Positions 15,714 to 24,470 of a stretch of DNA of 64,000 bases are shown piece after piece. Each line of letters starts with the position of its first letter. Positions within the stretch are counted from its first letter, which is position 1. A program made the position numbers and the translations under genes. The stretch comes from CAZAFN01 sp964484795. GTDB taxonomy: Bacteria > Pseudomonadota > Alphaproteobacteria > Methylaequorales > Methylaequoraceae. The notes under the pieces were generated by a model that was not told the origin of the DNA, searched no databases, and was given only the letters and a program-made list of their open reading frames with translations. The stretch covers positions 1-64,000 of the forward strand of contig CAZAFN010000006.1 of assembly GCA_964484795.1 (NCBI GenBank), in the 5' to 3' direction.

Positions 15714-16487
15714 ATGAGAAAAGATAATTTAATTATAGATGGTAAAAAATTCCAATCTAGGCTAATTATGGGCACCGCATTGTACCCAAACTTAAAAGTG
15801 TTAAATGATTCACTTGAGTCATCTGGGACAGAGATTATTACACTTGCAATTAGAAGGTTAAACTTAACAGCAGACGATAATTTTTTTGATGGGATAAAAA
15901 AAAAGTATTTTTTTTTACCTAATACAGCTGGATGTTTTACAAAAAAAGAAGCTATTCTCACTGCGGAGTTAGCTAGAGAATCACTAAAGACAGATTGGTT
16001 AAAATTGGAACTGATAAGTGATGAGGAAATGCTTCTTCCAGATCCCATTGAATTATTTGATGCTTGCAAAGAATTAGTAAAAAGAAAATTTAAAATTTTT
16101 GCTTATTGTTCTGATGATCCAATTTTATGCAAGCGACTTGAAGATTTAGGTTGTTTGATTGTAATGCCATTAATATCACCAATAGGATCAGGCTTGGGAA
16201 TAAGAAATCAACATAATCTTGAGATTATAAGAAATATTTGTAAAGGTTTGGTTTTTGTTGATGCTGGTGTAGGAAAACCAAGTGATGCTGCTAAAATAAT
16301 GGAATTAGGTTTTGATGGTGTTTTACTTAATTCATCTGTAGCTAGATCTTTCAATCCAGTTGAAATGGCAGAAGCAATGAAATTGGCAATAATTTCTGGA
16401 AGGAAAGGTTTTTTATCTGGTTTTATTGAAAAGAGCAAACAGGCTGTAAAAAGCACTACCTTTAGTGGAAAGATTTCTAACTTTTAA
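15714..16487 (+). CDS. thiG: Thiazole synthase
   Basis: A 257-residue TIM-barrel enzyme forming the thiazole phosphate of thiamine from 1-deoxyxylulose 5-phosphate, ThiS-thiocarboxylate and the glycine imine made by ThiO. Conserved segments are FQSRLIMGTALYPN, TDWLKLELISDEEMLLPDP (containing the Schiff-base Lys), LISPIGSGLGIRN and VDAGVGKPSDAAKIMELGFDGVLLNSSVA. The C-terminus overlaps pyrE by 11 bases tail to tail. Confidence 0.96.
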   Translation: MRKDNLIIDGKKFQSRLIMGTALYPNLKVLNDSLESSGTEIITLAIRRLNLTADDNFFDGIKKKYFFLPNTAGCFTKKEAILTAELARESLKTDWLKLELISDEEMLLPDPIELFDACKELVKRKFKIFAYCSDDPILCKRLEDLGCLIVMPLISPIGSGLGIRNQHNLEIIRNICKGLVFVDAGVGKPSDAAKIMELGFDGVLLNSSVARSFNPVEMAEAMKLAIISGRKGFLSGFIEKSKQAVKSTTFSGKISNF

Positions 16488-17121
16488 CCCCAATTGAATC
16501 TAAGAATTTTTCAATTATTATAGTATCCTTTGTTGTTAATATTTTTTTTTTTAAAGCGACATTAAGGATGTAACTCCATTTGGTTAAAAAAATCAGTTCA
16601 ATTTTTTTTTTTTTATGAGGGAAAAAATTTTTGTTAATACCATAGTTGAAAATTACAAAAATTGCATTAACTTTTGCCCCAACATTTTCTATTGCGTCAA
16701 TAAATTTAACTTTGCTTCCACCATCTGTCATTAGATCTTCAACTAGCAATATATTGTCTTTTCTTTTTATCAATCCTTCTATTTGAGAGTTTTTCCCAAA
16801 TTTTTTCTTTTCTTTTCTAATATAGGTCATAGGAAGATTTAGTTTATTTGCAATCATTGTCGCAAAAGGTATTCCTGCTGATTCTCCTCCAGCAATATTG
16901 GTAATAGATTTAAAGTCTTTTATTTGTTTAATTTTTTTTAAACCAAAATCAATTAGTTGATTTCTTTCATTTGGAAATGAAATTAATTTTCTACAATCAC
17001 AGTAAACAGGACTTTTTTTTCCAGAAGTTAATTTGAACTGTTTTTTGGGACTAAAATTTACACAATTAAGATCTATTAAAATTTCTGCAGTCTTAAAATT
17101 GATTTTATCTTGTATATTCAT
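16477..17121 (-). CDS. pyrE: Orotate phosphoribosyltransferase
   Basis: A 214-residue type I phosphoribosyltransferase that attaches orotate to PRPP in UMP synthesis. The PRPP motif is ILLVEDLMTDGGSKV near 122-136, and IAGGESAGIPFATMIANKLNLPMTYIRKE is typical of PyrE. The N-terminal FKLTSGKKSPVYCDCRKLISFP matches the orotate-binding region. It is divergent from fhs across about 100 AT-rich bases. Confidence 0.94.
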   Translation of the reverse strand: MNIQDKINFKTAEILIDLNCVNFSPKKQFKLTSGKKSPVYCDCRKLISFPNERNQLIDFGLKKIKQIKDFKSITNIAGGESAGIPFATMIANKLNLPMTYIRKEKKKFGKNSQIEGLIKRKDNILLVEDLMTDGGSKVKFIDAIENVGAKVNAIFVIFNYGINKNFFPHKKKKIELIFLTKWSYILNVALKKKILTTKDTIIIEKFLDSIGVKS

Positions 17122-17224
17122 TTTCTAATTTAAACTTAGAAAAATTTTTATTACAACCATATTAGATAATTGAATGTAAAAAATTGTAGAACATAATAAT
17201 TAAATGAATTAAAGTATTAAAGTT

Positions 17225-18907
17225 ATGGTTGATTATAAAACAGATCTTGAGATAGCTAGAGAAGCTAATAAGACACTTATAACAAAATTAGCAGAAGAAA
17301 AACTAAAAATAAATGAAAGCAACTTAATACCTTATGGACACTATAAAGCAAAAATTAGTTCTGATTATCTTAGAGAATTAGAAAACAAGTCAGATGGAAA
17401 ATTAATTCTAGTAACTGCAATGACTCCAACGACTGCCGGTGAAGGAAAAACAACTACGTCGGTAGGCCTTACGGATGGCCTTAATCATATTGGAAAGAAA
17501 GCAATGGTGGCTTTAAGAGAACCTAGTCTTGGCCCATGTTTTGGTATGAAGGGAGGTGCTGCTGGTGGTGGGTATGCTCAAGTTGTTCCAATGGAAGATA
17601 TAAATCTTCATTTCACTGGTGATTTCCATGCAATCACTTCTGCTCATATGTTGCTTTCTGCAATGGTAGATAATCATATTTACTGGAATTTAGAACCAAA
17701 GATTGACTCTAGGCGAGTTACGTGGAGGCGTGTGGTTGATATGAACGACAGAGCTCTAAGGTCAATCACCAATTCTTTAGGTGGAATAGGAAATGGTTTT
17801 TCTAGAGAAGATGGGTTTGATATTACTGTCGCGTCTGAGGTTATGGCTATTTTTTGCCTTGCAGTTGATTTTGATGATTTAATTGACAGACTTGGGAAAA
17901 TTATTGTTGGTTACACCAGAGAATTAGAACCAGTTTATTGTAAAGATATTAAGGCAGATGGAGCAATGTCCGTTTTATTAAGAGACGCATTACAACCTAA
18001 CTTAGTACAAACTCTTGAAAATAATCCTGCTTTCATACACGGAGGTCCTTTTGCAAATATTGCTCATGGTTGTAATACTGTAATTGCAACAAAAGCTGCC
18101 TTAAAACTTGCTGATTTCGTAGTTACTGAAGCAGGGTTTGGTGCCGATCTAGGAGCAGAAAAATTTTTAAACATTAAGTGCAGAAAATCAGGTTTAAATC
18201 CTTCTTGTGCAGTTGTGGTGGCGACTGTTAGGGCATTAAAACTTCATGGGAATGCTGACTCCAAAAGTCTTGGTAAAGAAAATCTTAAAGCCTTGGAATC
18301 TGGCTTACCTAATTTGCTTAGGCACCTTGAAAACCTTTCAAAATTTAATATTCCTACCGTGGTAGCATTGAATAGATTTCCAACTGATACTGAAAATGAA
18401 ATTTCAAAAGTTAAAGAAGTCTGTAAGAATGCAGGAGTAAATGCCATTCTTGCTGAACATTGGGCCAAAGGAGGTGAAGGTGCATCAGAATTAGCAGAAA
18501 CTGTTGTGGAAACAATTGAGAAAAAAAGTTCCAAGCTAAGATTTCTTTATGACGACTCTGATGAACCACAAGAAAAAATAAATAAAATAGCCAGTGAAAT
18601 TTATCGTGCTGATGATGTCACTTTTTCTCCACAGGCACTAAAAAAATTTGAAGAAATTTCAAATCAAAATTTTAATCATTTTCCCGTATGTATGGCTAAA
18701 ACTCAATATAGTTTTAGCACGGATGCGACAAAAAAGTGTGCCCCAGATGGGCATACTATTCACATTAGAGAAATAAGATTGTCTGCTGGTGCTGAATTTA
18801 TTGTTGCAATAGCTGGTGACATTATGACTATGCCTGGATTACCTAGAAAACCAGCTGCATATGAGGTTCATGTGGATTCAAGTGGCAAAATACAAGGGCT
18901 ATTTTAG
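17225..18907 (+). CDS. fhs: Formate-tetrahydrofolate ligase
   Basis: A 560-residue ATP-dependent ligase forming 10-formyltetrahydrofolate from formate and THF. The P-loop is TPTTAGEGKTTTSVGL, followed by ALREPSLGPCFGMKGGAAGGGYAQVVPMEDINLHFTGD. ENNPAFIHGGPFANIAHGCNT and CAPDGHTIHIREIRLSAGAEF are also conserved. Length is typical. In marine bacteria it supports one-carbon oxidation or assimilation. It overlaps the 3' end of the next gene by 9 bases on the opposite strand. Confidence 0.97.
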   Translation: MVDYKTDLEIAREANKTLITKLAEEKLKINESNLIPYGHYKAKISSDYLRELENKSDGKLILVTAMTPTTAGEGKTTTSVGLTDGLNHIGKKAMVALREPSLGPCFGMKGGAAGGGYAQVVPMEDINLHFTGDFHAITSAHMLLSAMVDNHIYWNLEPKIDSRRVTWRRVVDMNDRALRSITNSLGGIGNGFSREDGFDITVASEVMAIFCLAVDFDDLIDRLGKIIVGYTRELEPVYCKDIKADGAMSVLLRDALQPNLVQTLENNPAFIHGGPFANIAHGCNTVIATKAALKLADFVVTEAGFGADLGAEKFLNIKCRKSGLNPSCAVVVATVRALKLHGNADSKSLGKENLKALESGLPNLLRHLENLSKFNIPTVVALNRFPTDTENEISKVKEVCKNAGVNAILAEHWAKGGEGASELAETVVETIEKKSSKLRFLYDDSDEPQEKINKIASEIYRADDVTFSPQALKKFEEISNQNFNHFPVCMAKTQYSFSTDATKKCAPDGHTIHIREIRLSAGAEFIVAIAGDIMTMPGLPRKPAAYEVHVDSSGKIQGLF

Positions 18908-20029
18908 AAGAGACTTTTGATACAATTTTAGAAATTTTTTTGAAATAATTTTAGTTGAAAAATTTTTTTCCACTAAAATTCTTCCGTTCTTTCCATATTT
19001 CCTAATTAAATTGGGGCTTTGAACTAATCTTTTAATTGCTCTTGATAGAGAGATGTGATCTTTGGACTTGACTAAAATTCCATTAAAATTGTCGACGCAT
19101 ATTTCTCTACAACCAGCAACATTAGTAGAGATTAATGGTAACTCACAGCTTGCAGCTTCTAACAGACTTTTTGGTAGACCTTCTCTATATGATGGCAAGA
19201 TGGAAATTTTAGATTTTTGTATATATGGCAAAACTTTTTTTACTCTTGGTTTCCACAATATTAGTTTTTTCTTTTCCCAATTGTTTATTTGTTCTTTCTT
19301 TATAGAAGATCTATTTTTTTCATCTGGATTCCCTAGAATTAGTACATTAAGTGAAATTTTTTTTTTTTTTAACTCTTCAATTGCTTTCATTAATTCTAGA
19401 ATTCCTTTATCATAAAGGAGTCGCGAGTGAAAAATCAAATCATAAATTTTGGTTACATTTTTTTTTTTAAAAAAATTGGTATTAACACCGGAACCTCTAA
19501 TTATTTCTGTTGTAACAGAAGTCAAAACTTTATGTTTTTTAAAAATTCTCAAATCATCAGTGTTTTGAAAAACGAATATTGATTTTTTTTTGCATATAAA
19601 AAACTTGATGGTCAACAAGTAGATTTTTTTTATGAATTTTGTTGAAATGTTTTTATTTATAAATAAATAGCCTAACCCAACAACACAAAATATCATTTTT
19701 GTTTTTTTTGCAAATAAAAAAGATAGAACAGATGAATAAAGTATTGGCTTCAAGGCAATACTTTGAATTATATCAGGTTTAAAGTTCTTAAAAATTAGTA
19801 AAAACTTTAGAAAACAAAAAATTTCTTTTAATGGATTTATTGATTTTCTATCAAAATTTAATTTAGCAGTTTTAAAACCATAAGATTTTATTTCATCTTC
19901 GTGAGTTGAAAAATTACTTATTATCATAATCTCATAATTGTTGTTCAGAGCAGATTTAGCCTGATCAAGTTTATGAGATAAAAAATATTCATCTTCACTC
20001 ACAAAGTATAAAAGTTTATATTTCTTCAT
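18899..20029 (-). CDS. Glycosyltransferase family 4 protein
   Basis: A 376-residue GT-B fold enzyme transferring a sugar from a nucleotide donor. The N-terminal domain begins KLLYFVSEDEYFLSHKLDQAKSA. The C-terminal domain carries the GT4 donor motif SILPSYREGLPKSLLEAASCELPLISTNVAGCREICVDNFNG, with the paired Glu residues spaced as expected. It lies beside genes for UDP-glucose and UDP-glucuronate synthesis, so a role in surface polysaccharide or lipid glycosylation is likely. Acceptor and sugar are unknown. Confidence 0.88.
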   Translation of the reverse strand: MKKYKLLYFVSEDEYFLSHKLDQAKSALNNNYEIMIISNFSTHEDEIKSYGFKTAKLNFDRKSINPLKEIFCFLKFLLIFKNFKPDIIQSIALKPILYSSVLSFLFAKKTKMIFCVVGLGYLFINKNISTKFIKKIYLLTIKFFICKKKSIFVFQNTDDLRIFKKHKVLTSVTTEIIRGSGVNTNFFKKKNVTKIYDLIFHSRLLYDKGILELMKAIEELKKKKISLNVLILGNPDEKNRSSIKKEQINNWEKKKLILWKPRVKKVLPYIQKSKISILPSYREGLPKSLLEAASCELPLISTNVAGCREICVDNFNGILVKSKDHISLSRAIKRLVQSPNLIRKYGKNGRILVEKNFSTKIISKKFLKLYQKSLLK

Positions 20030-20042
20030 AATAAAAGATTTA

Positions 20043-20495
20043 ATGATGATCTATTATATAATTAGTGCAATAATTATCACAACAGTTTTACTTGTTAAAT
20101 TTACAGATTTTGTTCACTTGTCTCACAAAAGCTTTAGAAAATATTTTAAATTTATACTTTTTTCGTTAATTCTTATTTTAATTTTTTATTTAATGAGGTT
20201 TTTCCCAGCTATAATTTCCTCGATTCCTGTTTTTTTTCTGATTTTATATCGTTGGGGCCCACTAATATCTTTTTTTTCTAAATTATTTTTTAAAAAGACG
20301 AGTTCAAAATCTAGTTATCACCAAAAAATGACAAAAAAAGAAGCTTTAGAGATTCTTGGACTTAAAAAAAATGCTAGTAGAAAAGAAATATTGGATAGTT
20401 ATCAAAATCTTATGAAAAAAAATCATCCTGATTTAGGTGGATCTGATTGGATTACAAAAAAAATCAACAAAGCGCGAGAGACCCTTTTGGGTTGA
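20043..20495 (+). CDS. Membrane-anchored J-domain protein
   Basis: A 150-residue protein. The first 80 residues contain two or three hydrophobic helices. The C-terminal 55 residues form a truncated J domain: EALEILGLKKNASRKEILDSYQNLMKKNHPDLGGS, with the His-Pro-Asp motif that stimulates Hsp70 ATPase. This architecture resembles TIM14/Pam18 and alphaproteobacterial membrane J proteins that often neighbour a phosphomannomutase gene, as here. It is divergent from the glycosyltransferase gene. The partner DnaK is not in the window. Confidence 0.85.
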   Translation: MMIYYIISAIIITTVLLVKFTDFVHLSHKSFRKYFKFILFSLILILIFYLMRFFPAIISSIPVFFLILYRWGPLISFFSKLFFKKTSSKSSYHQKMTKKEALEILGLKKNASRKEILDSYQNLMKKNHPDLGGSDWITKKINKARETLLG

Positions 20496-20529
20496 GATTT
20501 TTTTTTTTTCCTTTAATCTCAGGTTTTTG

Positions 20530-21399
20530 ATGAAAAAAAAAATTACAAAAGCGATTTTTCCAATGGGTGGTCTGGGAACACGATTTTTACCTGCTACCAA
20601 GGTGATAGCTAAAGAAATGTTAACGATTCTTGATAGACCAGTCATTGAATGGGCAGTTAGAGAAGCTTCAGATGCAGGTATTAAAGAAATGATATTTGTG
20701 ATTTCTTCAAAAAAAAAATCAATAATGAAGCATTTTGAAAGATCTAAAATATTGGAATATGTGCTAAAAAAAAATAAGAAATTAAGCAAACTAGATTTAA
20801 TAACTGCACAATCGAAATTAGGTAAATTTTCTTTTGTAATTCAAAACGAAGCAAAAGGCCTTGGTCATGCGGTTTGGTGTGCAAGAAAATTTGTGGATGA
20901 AAATGAAAATTTTGCTGTTATTCTTCCGGATGATATCATTCATTCAAAGATTCCTTCTATAAAACAACTAGTTGACGTTTCTGAAAGAACACTTGGCGGT
21001 TCAGTTGTTGCTCTTGAAAAAGTTCCAATGAAAGATGTTTCAAAATATGGTGTGGTTGAGGTAAGCAAAAAAAAATCTAATTATTTTTTCTTAAAAAACA
21101 TTGTTGAAAAGCCAAAGCAATTAGAAGCTCCTTCAAATTTATCAGTTGTGGGAAGGTACATTTTAAATTCCAAAATCTTTGATTATCTTAAATTTCAAAA
21201 AAAAGGTTATGGGAATGAAATTCAATTGACTGATGCTTTAAATTTTCTTGTTGAAAAGCCTGGGCTTTATGGAATTGAATTTGAGGGAAGAAGGTTTGAT
21301 TGCGGAGGAAAGTTAGGTTTTCTTGAAGCTAATTTATTTTTTGGTTTAAATGATAAAGATATTAATAAAAACATAAGAAAAATAGTCAAAAGAATATGA
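20530..21399 (+). CDS. galU: UTP-glucose-1-phosphate uridylyltransferase
   Basis: A 289-residue nucleotidyltransferase making UDP-glucose from glucose 1-phosphate and UTP. The N-terminus has the diagnostic AIFPMGGLGTRFLPATKVIAKEML, and NEAKGLGHAVWCA, ILPDDIIHS and GYGNEIQLTDALNFL are conserved. I chose the ATG at 20530, since the in-frame extension to 20437 overlaps the J-domain gene and adds no conserved residues. Its stop overlaps the ugd start by 4 bases. Confidence 0.95.
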   Translation: MKKKITKAIFPMGGLGTRFLPATKVIAKEMLTILDRPVIEWAVREASDAGIKEMIFVISSKKKSIMKHFERSKILEYVLKKNKKLSKLDLITAQSKLGKFSFVIQNEAKGLGHAVWCARKFVDENENFAVILPDDIIHSKIPSIKQLVDVSERTLGGSVVALEKVPMKDVSKYGVVEVSKKKSNYFFLKNIVEKPKQLEAPSNLSVVGRYILNSKIFDYLKFQKKGYGNEIQLTDALNFLVEKPGLYGIEFEGRRFDCGGKLGFLEANLFFGLNDKDINKNIRKIVKRI

Positions 21400-22715
21400 A
21401 AATATCAATCATAGGCACAGGGTATGTAGGACTTGTCTCTGGAGCATGTTTTGCAGAGTTTGGAGTGAGAGTAACTTGTATTGACAAAGATAAGGATAAA
21501 ATTACAAAATTAAAAAAAGGAATAATTCCAATATTTGAACCAGGTTTAAAAGATCTAGTAAAAAAAAACGTGGAAGAGAAAAGACTTTTTTTTGAAACAG
21601 ATTTAAAAAAATCAATAAATCAATCGAGTGCAATTTTTATTGCGGTTGGGACTCCTTCCAGAAGGGGAGATGGTTATGCTGATTTACGTTATGTTTACGA
21701 AGTTGCTAATGAAATAGCTGAAAATCTAAATCATTATGCGGTAGTTGTTAATAAATCAACCGTCCCAATTGGGACAGGAAGAAGAGTTTATGAAATAATT
21801 AAAAATAAAAATCAGAATTTAGAATTTGATGTAGCTTCAAACCCTGAGTTTTTAAGGGAGGGATCTGCCATTAATGATTTTATGAGGCCAGACAGAGTTG
21901 TAATTGGTTGCGATGAGGAGAAAGCCAAAAAGATTTTAAAAGAGTTGTACAGACCATTGTATCTCTTAGAAACACCAATTTTGTTTACTAAAAGAGAAAC
22001 AGCAGAATTAATAAAGTATGCTGCAAACTCATTTTTAGCTACAAAAATAACTTTTATAAATGAAATATCAGATTTGTGTGAAAGAGTTGGAGCTAATGTT
22101 AATGACGTGTCAACTGGAATTGGTTTGGATGGTAGAATTGGAAAAAAATTTCTTCATCCTGGTCCAGGTTATGGTGGTTCATGCTTTCCCAAAGATACTT
22201 TGGCTTTAGTAAAAACTGCTCAAGATTACAAATGTCCACTAAGCATTGTTGAGCAAGTAGTAAAAAGTAACAATAAAAGAAAAAAGAATATTTTTAAAAA
22301 AATACTTGATGCATTGTCTAAGATCAATTCTCCCAAAACAATTACAATTCTTGGATTAACTTTTAAACCTAGTACTGATGATATGAGAGATAGCCCAAGT
22401 CTTGAGATTATTCCACCACTTTTAAAAAAAGGTTTTAAATTGAGGGTGTATGATCCCGAGGGTATGGAAGAGGCCAAAAAATATTTTAAGAATTTTTCTA
22501 AAAATATTATTTGGTGTAAGAATTCATATGATGCGTGTAAAGGTTCTGATGCGCTTGCAATTCTTACTGAATGGAATCAATTCAGAGCTCTTGATTTAAT
22601 TAGGTTAAAAAAAACATTAAGACATGCAATTATAGTTGATTTTAGGAACATATATAATCCTGAAGAATTAAGAAGACTTGGCTTTCAATATCATTCATTA
22701 GGTCGACAATTTTGA
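21396..22715 (+). CDS. ugd: UDP-glucose 6-dehydrogenase
   Basis: A 439-residue NAD enzyme oxidising UDP-glucose to UDP-glucuronate. The N-terminal Rossmann motif is IGTGYVGLVSGACFAEFG, the catalytic Cys lies in GPGYGGSCFPKDTLAL near 260, and GLTFKPSTDDMRDSPSLEI marks the C-terminal domain. It is translationally coupled to galU upstream and the phosphomannomutase downstream, forming a nucleotide-sugar operon for an acidic glycan or glycolipid. Confidence 0.95.
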   Translation: MKISIIGTGYVGLVSGACFAEFGVRVTCIDKDKDKITKLKKGIIPIFEPGLKDLVKKNVEEKRLFFETDLKKSINQSSAIFIAVGTPSRRGDGYADLRYVYEVANEIAENLNHYAVVVNKSTVPIGTGRRVYEIIKNKNQNLEFDVASNPEFLREGSAINDFMRPDRVVIGCDEEKAKKILKELYRPLYLLETPILFTKRETAELIKYAANSFLATKITFINEISDLCERVGANVNDVSTGIGLDGRIGKKFLHPGPGYGGSCFPKDTLALVKTAQDYKCPLSIVEQVVKSNNKRKKNIFKKILDALSKINSPKTITILGLTFKPSTDDMRDSPSLEIIPPLLKKGFKLRVYDPEGMEEAKKYFKNFSKNIIWCKNSYDACKGSDALAILTEWNQFRALDLIRLKKTLRHAIIVDFRNIYNPEELRRLGFQYHSLGRQF

Positions 22716-24100
22716 AGGAAGTTATTAAACATAATTTTGATGAGACTATCATTAGATCTTATGATGTAAGAGGGGTCTATAAAGAAACATTGTTTAATAA
22801 TGACGCAAGAATCATAGGAAATGTTTTTGGTTTAAAAGTTGGAGAGAATAAAACTGTAAATGTTGGATATGATGGAAGAAAATCTTCAATTCAACTTAAG
22901 GACAACCTTATTGATGGTTTGTTAGAATCAGGAGTGAATGTAAATGATATAGGATTAGTTCCAACCCCGTTGCTTTATTTTTCATGTATTCATTGTAATG
23001 CTGATGGAGGTGTTATGGTAACTGGTTCCCATAATCCGAAAAATCATAATGGTTTTAAGATGGTGTTGAATAATTTACCATTCTATGGAGTGGATTTAAT
23101 AAAAATTAAAAATAAAGCAAAGAGTTTTTCATTGCCAAAAAATAATGGAAAAAAAAAAACGATTGATCTTAGGGAAACTTATTTAAAAAGGTTGTTTAAA
23201 GATTTAATTCAAAAAAGAAAAATAAATATTGTCTGGGATTCAGGTAATGGAGCCTCTGGTGAGATTGTAAAAATGATTTCTAAAAGAATTTGTGGAACTC
23301 AAAAAGTTTTGTTTGATAAAATTGACGGAGATTTTCCTAATCATCATCCAGATCCTTCAGAACCCAAAAATTTGGAATTTTGTAGAAATGAAATATTAAA
23401 AAATGGTTTTGATGTTGGAATTGCTTTTGATGGCGATGGTGACAGAATTGGAGTCGTTGATAATAAAGGTAGAATTATTTCCGGAGATAACCTTTTATTA
23501 ATTTTTGCAAAGCAATTATTAAAAAAGAAAAAATCACTGATAATTGGTGATGTGAAATGCAGTAAGGTTTTTTTTGATCAGGTGAAAAAATTAGGTGGTA
23601 GAACAATTATGTCTAAAACCGGCCATAGTCATGTAAAAACCAATATGAAAAAATTTTCTGCTGATTTGGCTGGTGAAATGAGTGGGCATATTTTTTTTTC
23701 ATATGGGTATTACGGTTTTGATGATGCACTTTATGCTTCAATTCAATTAATTGATATTTTAACTAATGAAGATAAAACTCTTTCAGATCTAGTTGATGAG
23801 ATTCCAAAAGTTTTTAATACTCCAGAAATAAGGATAGATTGTGATGACAAGACAAAATTTGAAATTATCAAAAAAATTATAAAAAAGCAAAAATCATTAA
23901 AGAAGAAAATTGTTGATATAGATGGAGCAAGAGTATCTTTTGATGATGGCTGGTGGTTGTTAAGAGCTTCAAATACTCAACCAGCTCTGGTTTTAAGATG
24001 TGAGGCTTTATCTGAAGATGGTTTGACAAATCAGATCAATGAAGTTAAATCTCAGCTTAAGGAGATTGATTCAACTTTAGCTGAGAAAATTTTAGCTTGA
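22712..24100 (+). CDS. Phosphomannomutase/phosphoglucomutase
   Basis: A 462-residue alpha-D-phosphohexomutase of the AlgC/ManB type, interconverting hexose 1- and 6-phosphates. The phosphoserine loop is VMVTGSHNPKNHNGFK near 105, the metal loop DGDGDR near 240, the sugar-binding loop GEMSGHIFF near 325, and the phosphate-binding loop RASNTQPALVLRCEA near 430. The TTG start overlaps the ugd stop. It supplies glucose 1-phosphate to GalU or mannose 1-phosphate for GDP-sugars. Confidence 0.93.
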   Translation: MKEVIKHNFDETIIRSYDVRGVYKETLFNNDARIIGNVFGLKVGENKTVNVGYDGRKSSIQLKDNLIDGLLESGVNVNDIGLVPTPLLYFSCIHCNADGGVMVTGSHNPKNHNGFKMVLNNLPFYGVDLIKIKNKAKSFSLPKNNGKKKTIDLRETYLKRLFKDLIQKRKINIVWDSGNGASGEIVKMISKRICGTQKVLFDKIDGDFPNHHPDPSEPKNLEFCRNEILKNGFDVGIAFDGDGDRIGVVDNKGRIISGDNLLLIFAKQLLKKKKSLIIGDVKCSKVFFDQVKKLGGRTIMSKTGHSHVKTNMKKFSADLAGEMSGHIFFSYGYYGFDDALYASIQLIDILTNEDKTLSDLVDEIPKVFNTPEIRIDCDDKTKFEIIKKIIKKQKSLKKKIVDIDGARVSFDDGWWLLRASNTQPALVLRCEALSEDGLTNQINEVKSQLKEIDSTLAEKILA

Positions 24101-24155
24101 AAGTAAACTATGAAATTTTTAAGTTATACAAAGATTCGTTTTACAAAAAAAAAAA

Positions 24156-24470
24156 ATGAATGATAATCAAGAAAGCCCTATAACTGAAGTTGTCACTCAG
24201 ACAAAGGTAAAAGAGAAAAAACCTAAATTGTATAAAGTAATTTTACTTAATGATGATTACACACCAATGGAATATGTTGTAATGTTAATAAAAAAAGTTT
24301 TTAATAAATCAGAAAGTCAAGCAGTTAAAATTATGTTAATGGTACATAAAAAAGGTTCAGGTGTCTGTGGTGTTTACACTAAGGAAGTTGCTGAGACTAA
24401 AGTTTTTACGGTTTTAAAGATGGCCAAAAGTGATCAGCATCCTTTGCAATGTATTATGGAGAATGAGTAA
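24156..24470 (+). CDS. clpS: ATP-dependent Clp protease adaptor ClpS
   Basis: A 104-residue adaptor that delivers N-degron substrates to ClpAP. The conserved core is YKVILLNDDYTPMEYVVMLIKKVF, followed by MLMVHKKGSGVCGVYTKEVAETKV. The N-terminal 25 residues are the flexible tail. It is immediately upstream of clpA, sharing one base. aat, encoding the transferase that makes such N-degrons, is also in the window at 31.1 kb. Confidence 0.96.
   Translation: MNDNQESPITEVVTQTKVKEKKPKLYKVILLNDDYTPMEYVVMLIKKVFNKSESQAVKIMLMVHKKGSGVCGVYTKEVAETKVFTVLKMAKSDQHPLQCIMENE

Noticed and set aside
17121..17143. Inverted repeat TTTTCTAA / TTAGAAAA in the pyrE-fhs spacer
   Set aside because: The 8-bp arms are very AT-rich, touch the pyrE start codon and are likely by chance in this composition; no second copy was noticed.
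20437..20529. Longer galU start upstream of 20530
   Set aside because: The added 31 residues lie inside the J-domain gene in another frame and are not part of the GalU fold, which begins right after the ATG at 20530.
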